A stretch of 46,061 nucleotides of DNA from Aporhodopirellula sallentina SM41 (GTDB lineage Bacteria > Planctomycetota > Planctomycetia > Pirellulales > Pirellulaceae): contig NZ_ANOH01000120.1 in the NCBI RefSeq assembly GCF_000346505.1, forward strand, positions 1-46,061, in the 5' to 3' direction. Shown one piece after another: positions 25,518-34,208 of the stretch. A program made the translations under genes and the position numbers. Below the pieces are notes generated by a model. It ran no database searches. It saw nothing but the letters and a program-made list of their open reading frames with translations, and had not been told where the DNA came from. Position 1 is the first letter of the stretch, and every line of letters starts with the position of its first letter.

Positions 25518-28052
25518 ATGAAGATCCACGTCCGCCTCGCAATCTGTCTCGCGTTTTTACTGACTGCCCTACCTACCTCCCCGGCGGACTACGAACAACC
25601 GGGCCGAGTCGTGGACTTCAATGCCGGTTGGCGTTTTTCGCTCCACGCCGACGACGCGTACTCGCGCGATCACGATGACTCGAGCTGGCGAGAGTTGACG
25701 CTCCCTCACGACTGGAGCGTCGAATCGCCGTTCCAGGAAAACCTCGAAGGCTGCACAGGCTACTTGCCCGGCGGCATCGGTTGGTATCGAAAACACTTCT
25801 CGAAACCAGTCAACCAAGACGAACTCGTCTACCTGCATTTTGACGGCGTTTATAACCGCACCGAGGTTTGGCTTAACGGAACCCGGTTGGGGTTTCATCC
25901 TTATGGATACACTCCGTTCTCTTTCGACATTACGTCGCTGTTGAACACGTCCGGCGAAGACAATGTTCTCGCGGTGAAGGTCGACCACTCCCGCTACGCA
26001 GACAGTCGTTGGTATACAGGATCGGGCATCTACCGAGATGTCAAACTCATCACTACCAACACGCTGCATGTTCCCATCGATGGAACCTTTGTAACGACCT
26101 CGACAATTTCACAGAGTGAGGCATCGGCTGAGTTACAGATCGAAGTTCAAAACAAATGCGATGTCGCGAAGCAGTTTGATCTCACAACGACAATTTCCGA
26201 CGAGTCAGGCGTGGTCGTGACGACGGAATCCTCGACCTGCGAAGTAGCCGCGTCTGACACGCAAACTTTTCGGCAAACCTTTTCCATCGAATCGCCGCGG
26301 TTCTGGTCGCTCGACACTCCTCATCTTTACACCGCGACAACATCGATCACGCAGCAAGCTGATGTTGTCGACCGATACCAAACCAGATTCGGCATTCGCC
26401 AAATTCGTTTCGACGCAAAGACCGGGTTCTATCTCAACGGGAAACGTACCGCGATCAAAGGCGTCTGTCTTCACCACGATGCCGGGCTCGTCGGGGCCGC
26501 GGTTCCCAAGGGAGTTTGGAAGCGGCGTTTAGCAAAGTTGAAATCCGCCGGCTGCAATGCGATTCGTACCGCGCACAATCCCGCCTCGAACGAGTTTCTA
26601 GACCTGTGTGATGAAATGGGATTGCTCGTCCAAGAAGAGTTCTACGACGAGTGGGACAATCCCAAAGACAAACGCCTCAACATGGTGGAACAGCACGACG
26701 ACCAAATCACGCGAGGCCACGCGGAGTTCTTCCAGGAATATGCGGAGCGAGACTTGAAGGCCACGATGCGGCGAGACCGTAACCATCCGTGCATCTTCCA
26801 GTGGAGTATCGGGAACGAAATCGAATGGACCTATCCCCGCTACCGCCAAGCCTCCGGTTACTTCGACGCCGATGCGTCAGGGAATTACTTCTGGACGGCT
26901 CCGCATTTGATGCCGGAAGAGATCAAGGAACGCTACCAGGAGACGCCGGCCGGCAAATACGTTTTGGCGGAGACTGCTCAGAAACTGTCCCGGTGGACCA
27001 AGGACATGGACACGACTCGTCCGGTTGTCTCCAACTGCATCTTGCCTTCGGTTAGTCACGTTACCGGATACGCCGACTCCTTGGACGTTGTTGGCTACAG
27101 CTATCGTCGGGTGGTCTACGACTACGCCCGAAAGCATTTTCCCGACACGATCGTGATGGGCACCGAAAACGTTCCCCAGTGGCATGAGTGGAAAGCCGTG
27201 ATGCAGCGGCCTTTTGTTGCCGGTCTGTTCCTTTGGACCGGCATTGATTACATGGGCGAATCACATGAAGACTGGCCTCGAAAGAGCGTACTGAGCGGCC
27301 TGCTCGATACGGCAGGCTTTGAAAAAAAATCTTTCCACATGATGAAAACACTGTGGTCGGATGACCCACACGTGTTTCTCTGCACCCAGCCGTTCGCGGA
27401 TTCAAAGTATCGGATTGACCCAACGAGCGGCGATCTTGTCGGAAAGACCGATGGTGATTGGAAACGACGCACGTGGATTTGGCACGACGTCAACCGTCAT
27501 TGGAACTACCAACCGGAGGAAGAGGTCGTCGTCGAGGTGATTGCCAACAGTGATCGCGTTGAACTCTTTCTCGACGACCGATCACTCGGGATCAAAAGCC
27601 TTTCGGACTTTCCCGATCGAATATTCAAATGGCTCGTTCCGTTCGCCCCGGGGACTCTCGAGGCCCGCTTCGTCGAGTGCGATGTGACACATTCCGATCG
27701 ACTTTCAACCGCAGGAGAACCGACCGAGATCATTCTTTCGAGCGATAACGATCTCCTGCGATCCGATGGTACCGATGTCGCGCACATCGTCGCCCAATTG
27801 GTCGACGCCGATCAAAAACCGGTGCGGAATCAGGAACTCGAAATCACGTTCGAAATCGAAGGCAACGTCACAAAACTTGGTGTTGACAATGGCTCTGGGA
27901 TTACTGTCGATGAGTATCAGTCCGATCGCGTCCCAACTCATCAAGGGCGATGTCTGACAATCATTCAGTCGCAACGCACACCGGCCCAAGCGGTTATCCG
28001 AGCACGAGCAGGAAAGCTCCGCAGCAAACCGATGACGATCGAAGTCAAATAG
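25518..28052 (+). CDS. GH2 beta-galactosidase-type enzyme, secreted
   Basis: 844 residues with a signal peptide (MKIHVRLAICLAFLLTALPTSPA). The order is sugar-binding jelly roll (FNAGWRFSLHADDA, LPHDWSVESPF), Ig-like domain and TIM barrel (IKGVCLHHDAGLVGAAVP). Catalytic residues are Glu434 in WSIGNEIEW (acid/base) and Glu550 in MGTENVPQW (nucleophile). C-terminal Ig-like modules include a DUF4982-like part (NWNYQPEEEVVVEVIANSDRVELFLDDRSLG). I use the ATG at 25518 because it opens the signal peptide. In agar and porphyran loci such GH2s remove terminal beta-D-galactose from oligosaccharides. Last gene of the hydrolase operon, convergent to a second GH2. Confidence 0.9.
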   Translation: MKIHVRLAICLAFLLTALPTSPADYEQPGRVVDFNAGWRFSLHADDAYSRDHDDSSWRELTLPHDWSVESPFQENLEGCTGYLPGGIGWYRKHFSKPVNQDELVYLHFDGVYNRTEVWLNGTRLGFHPYGYTPFSFDITSLLNTSGEDNVLAVKVDHSRYADSRWYTGSGIYRDVKLITTNTLHVPIDGTFVTTSTISQSEASAELQIEVQNKCDVAKQFDLTTTISDESGVVVTTESSTCEVAASDTQTFRQTFSIESPRFWSLDTPHLYTATTSITQQADVVDRYQTRFGIRQIRFDAKTGFYLNGKRTAIKGVCLHHDAGLVGAAVPKGVWKRRLAKLKSAGCNAIRTAHNPASNEFLDLCDEMGLLVQEEFYDEWDNPKDKRLNMVEQHDDQITRGHAEFFQEYAERDLKATMRRDRNHPCIFQWSIGNEIEWTYPRYRQASGYFDADASGNYFWTAPHLMPEEIKERYQETPAGKYVLAETAQKLSRWTKDMDTTRPVVSNCILPSVSHVTGYADSLDVVGYSYRRVVYDYARKHFPDTIVMGTENVPQWHEWKAVMQRPFVAGLFLWTGIDYMGESHEDWPRKSVLSGLLDTAGFEKKSFHMMKTLWSDDPHVFLCTQPFADSKYRIDPTSGDLVGKTDGDWKRRTWIWHDVNRHWNYQPEEEVVVEVIANSDRVELFLDDRSLGIKSLSDFPDRIFKWLVPFAPGTLEARFVECDVTHSDRLSTAGEPTEIILSSDNDLLRSDGTDVAHIVAQLVDADQKPVRNQELEITFEIEGNVTKLGVDNGSGITVDEYQSDRVPTHQGRCLTIIQSQRTPAQAVIRARAGKLRSKPMTIEVK

Positions 28053-28130
28053 AAACGCCGAGCCGACCTGTTTGCGAGAACGAGTCGGAGAACCTCGGAT
28101 TTCTCTTTCGCCATTACCACGCTCGCATCC

Positions 28131-30734
28131 TCAACGGACATTCAGTTCTACCGGTTTGCTTTCCAGTCCGGCTGCTCGCGCCCGTACGACACACTCACCT
28201 CGCGTGAAGCCCGATTGAATGATCGCCATCGCACGCCCGTGGTGCGACGTCACTGTCGGTCGGTAGTGAGGTTCGACGTTTTTCTCCCAACCGTTATCGA
28301 CCGCGAGAAGCTTGGCCGCGCCCTGAACTTCGAAGTCGACGGAGACATCTTCGGTGCAGATCCGTTGCCCCGAGCGATCCACCAAGACGGCACGCACATG
28401 AGCGACATCGTAACCATCAGCCTCGAGACAACCGGTGTCAGAAACCAATTCTATGCCCGCCAGTTCGCCGGCTGTTGAAAGTGAGTAAGACCGAGTAGCA
28501 CCGCTGTGATGAACCGCGGTCACTGACAGTTCGCCTTCTTCGAACGGCAACATCCATTTGATGATATTGTCATCGGGGAAATCTTCGAGACGTTGTTTTC
28601 CCAGGCTGCGTCCATTGAGAAACAGTTCCGCTTCCTCGCAGTTTGTATAAACCTGAACCACGATGCTTTCCCGCGAGCGGTAGTTCCAATGTTCGTTAAC
28701 GGGATACCATTCCCACTTCCGCAAAGCACTCCAGTAGGGAGGTTCGTGCATCTGCATCTCGAACTGCCAACCGTCTTTTTCCGAATAGGTGTACTCGGAT
28801 TTGGATGCGGGTGTGGTGACCATGTAGACCTTCGGTTCGTCTTTCCACAGACACTCAAAGAAGTGTCCCCGCGGAGTCTGGAATCCCGCGTAGTCGAAGA
28901 AGGAAAGGTTGAGTCCCTTGCGTGGCCAAGGACCGGCTTCTCCCAAATATGCAAAGCCGGTCCACGCGAACATGCCACTGACAAACTCGCGGTCGCGGAC
29001 AGCTTTCCATTCTGAGTAGGCACCCCAGTTCTCGGAACCGATGATTTTCATTTGGGGATACGTTGCATGTGCGGCGTCATAGCATTCGGCTCGGTAATTG
29101 AATCCTGTGATATCAACCGCATCGAAGTATCCGCTCACCGCCGAAATGCTCGGACGCACGCTGCCGCAGGTCACCGGTCGGGTGATGTCCTCTTCTTTTA
29201 CCCACCTGGACAGTCGCTGAGCGATGGTGGCGAGCGGGTCTTCACCTTCAGTGACTTCATCCAACGCTGGTTTGACAACCGCGGGATCAAACACCGGTAC
29301 GGTCTCACCTTGCACCGATTCCGGATTCAGACGTGCAAATACTTGAGAGTAATGCGGGAAGGTCCATTCGATTTCGTTTCCGATACTCCACATGATTACT
29401 GATGGGTGATTGAAGTCTCTGCGTATCAGATCTTTGAGGTCACGTTCTGCCCACTCATCGAAGTAATTCGTGTAGCCGTTTGTGGCGTCCATCGTTTCAT
29501 CCGGATGATCACCGAGATACCGGATGCTCTTTGCTTTCGGACGATCCCACTCGTCGAAGAACTCGTCCATCACGAGCATGCCCATCTCGTCACACAGGTC
29601 CAACAATTCGACCGAATGCGGGTTGTGCGACATTCGTATCGCGTTCACGCCGATCGACTTGAGTTTCGCAAGCCGATACCTCCAAACCGCTTTAGGGACG
29701 GCCGCTCCAATTGCCCCAGCGTCGTGATGAAGATTAACGCCTTTGATCTTTGTCGAGACATCGTTGAGAAAGAAGCCGCGATCCGCATCGAAACGAATCG
29801 TACGGATGCCAAACGTTGTTTCGACACGATCGAGCGTTTTTTCTGTGTCACGAACATTCACAACGAGCCGGTACAGGAAGGGCGATTCGGTGCTCCAACG
29901 TTTCGGATTCGGCAAGCCGACGTTCGCTCGATAGCCGTCGTCTTGTTTCGATGCCCGCACGATATCCGACACGCGGTCGTCACCTTCGAAGACACAAACC
30001 TCAACGATCGGTTCTCCCGCAGTCGTTGTTTGAGTCGAGGACTTCTCGATTTCGACCCGAACGTTGATTGCGGCGTGGTCTTCACGGACCAGTGGCGTTG
30101 TGACTCGCACGCCCCACTGAGGAATATGCGTCGGTGCCGTTTTGACCAATCGAACGTTGCGGTAGATCCCCGATCCCGTGTACCACCGCGAGTCAACATA
30201 GGCGGAGTGATCGACCTTGACGATGATTTCGTTTGTCGAATCTCCAAATCGTAGATGCGGCGTCAGGTCGTATGAGAAACTGCTATAGCCGTTCGGTCGA
30301 AAGCCGAGATGATGTCCGTTGATCCACACGTCTGACCGACAGTAAACACCGTCGAATTCGATGCGGATGTTTCGGCCGCGGTCTGATGCCGGCAATCGAA
30401 ATGACTTGCGGTACCAGGCGACGCCTCCGGGCAGGAATCCCGTACTCGCTGCAGTGTTTTCCTGGCGATAGGATTCCCGGATGCTCCAGTCATGCGGCAG
30501 GTTGATCTTTTGAAACTTCAGATCCGCGTCAGGGATAACGGCAATAGAACCATCCGAGCGATCGCACTTCGCAAACAGCCAACCGAAGTTAAAGTCCTCG
30601 GTCACGCGAGGCGACGGGCTCTCGAAATCAGTGCCCAATTTGTGACCGCTGTGCACCGTGTGATCATTGCCTGTCGCGCGGTCTGAAATTGCCACAAAGG
30701 TCACCGCGATCAGAACCCCGATCAACCTGTTCAT
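28131..30734 (-). CDS. GH2 beta-galactosidase-type enzyme, secreted (paralogue)
   Basis: 867 residues, signal peptide MNRLIGVLIAVTFVAISDRATG. It has the same domain order as the convergent GH2: jelly roll (FNFGWLFAKCDRSDG, LPHDWSIRESY), Ig-like, barrel (IKGVNLHHDAGAIGAAVP). Acid/base is Glu454 (WSIGNEIEW) and nucleophile Glu568 (IIGSENWGA). The start is the ATG at 30734; a GTG directly before it is the other choice. The two GH2s share many motifs but differ around the nucleophile (TENVPQ versus SENWGA), so their substrates probably differ. It is the last gene of the isomerase-to-enolase operon (15 bp after the enolase stop), which ties that operon to a galactoside substrate. Confidence 0.9.
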   Translation of the reverse strand: MNRLIGVLIAVTFVAISDRATGNDHTVHSGHKLGTDFESPSPRVTEDFNFGWLFAKCDRSDGSIAVIPDADLKFQKINLPHDWSIRESYRQENTAASTGFLPGGVAWYRKSFRLPASDRGRNIRIEFDGVYCRSDVWINGHHLGFRPNGYSSFSYDLTPHLRFGDSTNEIIVKVDHSAYVDSRWYTGSGIYRNVRLVKTAPTHIPQWGVRVTTPLVREDHAAINVRVEIEKSSTQTTTAGEPIVEVCVFEGDDRVSDIVRASKQDDGYRANVGLPNPKRWSTESPFLYRLVVNVRDTEKTLDRVETTFGIRTIRFDADRGFFLNDVSTKIKGVNLHHDAGAIGAAVPKAVWRYRLAKLKSIGVNAIRMSHNPHSVELLDLCDEMGMLVMDEFFDEWDRPKAKSIRYLGDHPDETMDATNGYTNYFDEWAERDLKDLIRRDFNHPSVIMWSIGNEIEWTFPHYSQVFARLNPESVQGETVPVFDPAVVKPALDEVTEGEDPLATIAQRLSRWVKEEDITRPVTCGSVRPSISAVSGYFDAVDITGFNYRAECYDAAHATYPQMKIIGSENWGAYSEWKAVRDREFVSGMFAWTGFAYLGEAGPWPRKGLNLSFFDYAGFQTPRGHFFECLWKDEPKVYMVTTPASKSEYTYSEKDGWQFEMQMHEPPYWSALRKWEWYPVNEHWNYRSRESIVVQVYTNCEEAELFLNGRSLGKQRLEDFPDDNIIKWMLPFEEGELSVTAVHHSGATRSYSLSTAGELAGIELVSDTGCLEADGYDVAHVRAVLVDRSGQRICTEDVSVDFEVQGAAKLLAVDNGWEKNVEPHYRPTVTSHHGRAMAIIQSGFTRGECVVRARAAGLESKPVELNVR

Positions 30735-30749
30735 CACATTCTCAATTTT

Positions 30750-32042
30750 CTAGAGCTGTTTGAGTTTGGAAAAGATCTCTGCACTTTGGAAAGTCGCGTT
30801 TTGCCCCAACAAACGTTCGATACGCAGCACTTCATTCCACTTCACCATTCGCTCGCTACGTGCGAACGAACCTACTTTGAGTTGTCCGGCGTTGGTCGCG
30901 ACAGCGAGGTGACAGATGAACGCGTCTTCGGTCTCTCCGCTGCGCGCCGACACGATCGGCAGCCAACCGGCCTGTTGAGTTAACTCGATGGCGTCGATCG
31001 TTTCGGTCACTGTTCCGATCTGATTTAGTTTGATCAGAACACTGTTGGCAGCCTTGCGTTCGATTCCTTCTTTGATCCGCTTTAGATTGGTCGTGAAAAG
31101 ATCGTCGCCCACGATCTGAACGCGTTCGCCGACCGCTTGGTTGATTCGGTTCCACCCGTCCCAATCGGTATCGGCGGACGGGTCTTCAATCGAAATGATG
31201 GGATAACTTTCGCACCAATCGATCAACAATGCCGAGAACTCTTCGGAAGAGAAGCTTTTGTTTTCCAAACCGAATCGATAGGTCTGCGTTTCTTCGTCGT
31301 ATAAATCGCTCGCCGCGATGTCGAGCGAAATGGATGCCTCTTTTCCAGGCGTGTAGCCCGCACGCTGCATCGCTTCGACGAGGACCTCCAACGCGTCTTC
31401 GTTGTTCTCAAACTCCGGCCAATAGCCACCTTCGTCCGCGAGACCGTAGTACTTGTTGCGTTCTCGCATCAAATCCCCAGCGGCGTGGTAGACGTTGAAT
31501 GTAATTTCGAGCGTCTCCGCGTAGTTTCTTGCCCCGGTCGCGATGACCAAGTAATCCTGGACGTCGGTCCGCCAATTCGCGTGAGCACCGCCGCCGATAA
31601 TTTGAATCTCAGGCAACGGTAGCTGTGTCCCTTTGCCGCCGCCAATTGACTCATAGAGCGGCACGCCACGTTCGATCGCCGCCGCATTGGCGACCGCCAT
31701 CGACACACCCAAGATCGCGTTCGCACCCAATCGAGTTTTGTTCGGTGTGCCATCGAGTTGAATCATGGCCCGGTCGATGCCCGACTGATCGAAAACGTCA
31801 TGCCCCGACAAAAGCGATGCGATCTCGGTGCGAACGTGTTCAACGGCTTTGAAAACCGATCTTCCGCGAAAAGACTTTGAGTCGCCGTCACGCATTTCGA
31901 GTGCCTCGAACTGCCCCGTCGACGCTCCACTCGGAACGAGCCCGTAGCCTTTTACTCCACTAGCCAAACGGACCTCGACTTCTACAGTCGGCATGCCACG
32001 CGAATCGTAGATCTGGTAGGCGTCAAGGGATTCAATCTTCAT
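30750..32042 (-). CDS. Divergent enolase paralogue with altered active site
   Basis: 430 residues, the full enolase fold. Conserved: the PSGASTG loop, H154, E204 (ADEGG), metal ligands D241, E286 and D313, catalytic K338 (IKLNQIG), R367-S368 and K389. Changed: the second catalytic-site glutamate (QEF in normal enolase) is Asp163 (VQDYL), and the active-site histidine of SHRSGETED is Ala366 (SARSGETED). Both contact the C3 side of 2-phosphoglycerate in true enolases. This makes ordinary glycolytic function doubtful and suggests a different or larger phosphorylated acid. Its ATG overlaps the stop of the APH-type kinase gene (ATGA), so the two are translationally coupled. Fold assignment is firm; activity is unknown. 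Confidence 0.88.
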   Translation of the reverse strand: MKIESLDAYQIYDSRGMPTVEVEVRLASGVKGYGLVPSGASTGQFEALEMRDGDSKSFRGRSVFKAVEHVRTEIASLLSGHDVFDQSGIDRAMIQLDGTPNKTRLGANAILGVSMAVANAAAIERGVPLYESIGGGKGTQLPLPEIQIIGGGAHANWRTDVQDYLVIATGARNYAETLEITFNVYHAAGDLMRERNKYYGLADEGGYWPEFENNEDALEVLVEAMQRAGYTPGKEASISLDIAASDLYDEETQTYRFGLENKSFSSEEFSALLIDWCESYPIISIEDPSADTDWDGWNRINQAVGERVQIVGDDLFTTNLKRIKEGIERKAANSVLIKLNQIGTVTETIDAIELTQQAGWLPIVSARSGETEDAFICHLAVATNAGQLKVGSFARSERMVKWNEVLRIERLLGQNATFQSAEIFSKLKQL

Positions 32043-33031
32043 TCATTCACTAAGGGTTGGAGGTTTTGAAGCCACTGGCTGTGCGTTTGGTCGAGGTCGG
32101 TCGGTCCAGACGCGATTTGCGATCGGGCAAAGGTTCGGATGACGCTCTGCTTTTGCGAATCGAGGTACTCGACCGGGCTCTTCCCATCGACCCTCGCCAA
32201 CATCAACATGGGCAGCAACGTGGCAACGTTGTCTTCCACTGCCGCCGAGTGCGAAGGATTCTTTTCGCGATAGCCCACGCGAACTTCTTCGATCATCGCG
32301 TCCAAAGGCAACCGCCGGGGAGCGTGGTAGAGTGACTTCAGGTACAAGTGGTTGATGAGGAACGCGAAGTCGAACGCGGCATCGGCGTAGCAAGCGACCT
32401 CGCAATCGAGCGGGACAACTCGGTTGTCTCGGTGCAAGATATTCTTGGGGCTATAGTCACCGTGGATCAGACACTGACGACTCTTGGTCAAACGCTCTGC
32501 TTCGTTGAGCAATTGTGGTCCGAGATCCGGATTTTTATCCGCCGCACCACGTAAATAGGGATCGATTCGGAGTTGATCAAAATTGGCAATGGTGTCGAAT
32601 TGCTCGGCGACCTTGGGATCTCCCCACGTGGTTGCGTGAATCTCGCCGAGAAGTTCGCCGACGCTTCGAGCGAGCGACATGTCACACTCCCCGTCGAGCA
32701 GGTCCTGTTTCCAATTGCTGAAACCGTCGAGATACTCCATCGCGAACACACCACCCTCGGCATCACAACGGTAGATCTCTGGCATCGCATCGGGACGAAA
32801 CCCGGCAACATACCGCATAAACGCCTGCTCGCTCTGATTGCGAGACGTGTCGGCGAACCAATCCTGCTGCACCTTGAGTTTTTCCAAGGCCCGTTTGACG
32901 ACGAAACGTCGATCGCCATCGCGAACCAGATAAATTTCGCTCGAGACACCACCGGTCAACGGCGTCAGCGTCGGTGATTGCGATTGTAGAAAGCCGCGGT
33001 CACGCAGCATGTTCTCAAACGAAGTTGTCAT
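32039..33031 (-). CDS. APH-fold small-molecule kinase
   Basis: 330 residues of the aminoglycoside phosphotransferase/choline kinase superfamily. Brenner motif HGDYSPKN at 190-197 (Asp192 catalytic base, Asn197 metal) and metal ligand Asp209 (PLDCEVA) are present. The N-lobe has a glycine-rich TGGVSSEIYLV and lysine in FVVKRA. HGDYSPKN is close to that of methylthioribose kinase and other sugar-kinase-like members, so a sugar or sugar-acid substrate is plausible; antibiotic resistance is unlikely in this context. GTGAG directly before the ATG may serve as RBS. A 140-bp gap with a hairpin separates it from the aldolase gene, and it is coupled to the enolase paralogue. Confidence 0.82.
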   Translation of the reverse strand: MTTSFENMLRDRGFLQSQSPTLTPLTGGVSSEIYLVRDGDRRFVVKRALEKLKVQQDWFADTSRNQSEQAFMRYVAGFRPDAMPEIYRCDAEGGVFAMEYLDGFSNWKQDLLDGECDMSLARSVGELLGEIHATTWGDPKVAEQFDTIANFDQLRIDPYLRGAADKNPDLGPQLLNEAERLTKSRQCLIHGDYSPKNILHRDNRVVPLDCEVACYADAAFDFAFLINHLYLKSLYHAPRRLPLDAMIEEVRVGYREKNPSHSAAVEDNVATLLPMLMLARVDGKSPVEYLDSQKQSVIRTFARSQIASGPTDLDQTHSQWLQNLQPLVNE

Positions 33032-33132
33032 CTCACGTCGCCTTTCATGCCTTGATGCCGTCGCGACGCGTTGTGCCTTTGCGATTCGCTAAAGCTCTGC
33101 AACATGTTTGGTCTTTACAAATTCCCGCACAG

Positions 33133-33172
33133 GCCCGTTCTTCCGATGACTGTAGTTTTTCGATCATCGGGC
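33133..33172 (-). promoter_or_regulatory. Intercistronic hairpin directly after the aldolase stop codon
   Basis: CCGATGA (33143-33149) and TCATCGG (33164-33170) are a perfect 7-bp inverted repeat. An outer pair, GCCCG (33133-33137) and CGGGC (33168-33172), partly competes with it. On the mRNA the structure starts within the aldolase stop codon. No T-tract follows and the operon continues, so an mRNA-processing or partial-termination role between the first three and last three genes is more likely than full termination. Confidence 0.45.
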
Positions 33173-34194
33173 TAACGTGCATAACTGAGTTCGGTGGCGG
33201 TCAATTCGCTGTCGTGTTGAAGATCCCGCTTGGGGGCGATGGCGAGTTTTTGAAGATCGCCGTGGTACGCCTTGACCGCTTCTTCGGCAGTGATGTTTCC
33301 GTCGACGATCGCACGAAGATATTTCACCATCGATAGCGGGTGTTCGGCGTCTTTGATTTTGCGTCCATAAAGTGCCACGCGGGCGCCGTATTTCTGCGCT
33401 TCGGAGAGTTGCTTGAACGCGTCGTAGGTTGTCCCGCTGCCGCCACCGAGGATGCCGACAATCAAATCCGAATCGTAAGCCGCCAGTTCCTCCATTGGCT
33501 TGGGGCCAAAGTAAGGGATCTTCAAAAACTTTGGCCAGTGAGCACGTCCCACGCCCGCTAACGCTCGCACCAGGGAATCGTTGACGAACGCCGGGATGTT
33601 CTCCGGCGCGATGCTACAGTCTTCCACGTTCGGAGCGAAGACTTCTAGGAAGTATTCAAACCCACATGCAGCGGCGTCGGTTCGAAACTCCTTGAACGCA
33701 GTCAAACTGTTGTAGTCGGCATCGAGATCATTGTTGAACGTGATCGAATAGAGCCCCAAATTGACGACTGGTTCTCCATCGCTCGGTGCGGTCAGGCTGC
33801 CGTATTGAGCCTCGTGGAGATTGCTCGATCTGAACGGCCTCGATGGCAGATCGCGATAGTTGGCCGCGCGGCTGATCCAAACATCGGTCGTGTCGTTTGC
33901 CCGAATGGCCGGCGTGACCGGGCTGTCGGCAAACAGTTGGTCACGATGGGCGAGCACGCTCATCGCTGAATTGGACGCCAGCAGAATATCGATGTATCCA
34001 CTCGCGACCATTTCCCGCATTTGATCGAGGAATTCAGGCATCGAGTAAAACCGATCTCGCCCGTCGTCGGGGTAAGGTCGCCCCGGTGCCGCGATTCCCC
34101 ACGCCATGTCTGCGTCTTTAGCATCGGCGATGATGAAGTCATTCGCGTCAGGATTGCGACGCAAATTGTCGAGTTTTTTATCTAAGGTTTTCAA
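33172..34194 (-). CDS. Class I aldolase of the DhnA/LacD-like superfamily
   Basis: 340 residues. The C-terminal half has the phosphate-binding and Schiff-base pattern of DhnA/LacD aldolases: KFLKIPYFG with probable Schiff-base Lys225, VGILGGGSGTTYDAF, then GARVALYGRKIKDAEHP and the tail LRAIVDGNITAEEAVKAYHG. Such enzymes split fructose- or tagatose-bisphosphate, or related ketose phosphates, to DHAP and an aldehyde. The start is TTG at 34194 with AGGA upstream, since no Met is near the N-terminus. It follows the PfkB gene by 14 bp, so a kinase-aldolase pair is likely. Family certain at fold level, substrate unassigned. DeoC-like chemistry is a less likely alternative. Confidence 0.75.
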   Translation of the reverse strand: MKTLDKKLDNLRRNPDANDFIIADAKDADMAWGIAAPGRPYPDDGRDRFYSMPEFLDQMREMVASGYIDILLASNSAMSVLAHRDQLFADSPVTPAIRANDTTDVWISRAANYRDLPSRPFRSSNLHEAQYGSLTAPSDGEPVVNLGLYSITFNNDLDADYNSLTAFKEFRTDAAACGFEYFLEVFAPNVEDCSIAPENIPAFVNDSLVRALAGVGRAHWPKFLKIPYFGPKPMEELAAYDSDLIVGILGGGSGTTYDAFKQLSEAQKYGARVALYGRKIKDAEHPLSMVKYLRAIVDGNITAEEAVKAYHGDLQKLAIAPKRDLQHDSELTATELSYAR

Positions 34195-34208
34195 ATGCCT
34201 GTTCCTAT

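Noticed and set aside
29406-30254. 282-codon open frame on the plus strand opposite the second GH2 gene
   Set aside because: It is antisense to the GH2 N-terminal and middle domains, with no RBS or known motif.
30750-32042. Housekeeping glycolytic enolase
   Set aside because: Two active-site residues differ from all normal enolases I can recall, and it is embedded in a sugar operon.
32039-33031. Aminoglycoside resistance gene
   Set aside because: Only the fold is shared; coupling to an enolase paralogue and the HGDYSPKN motif point to a metabolic kinase.
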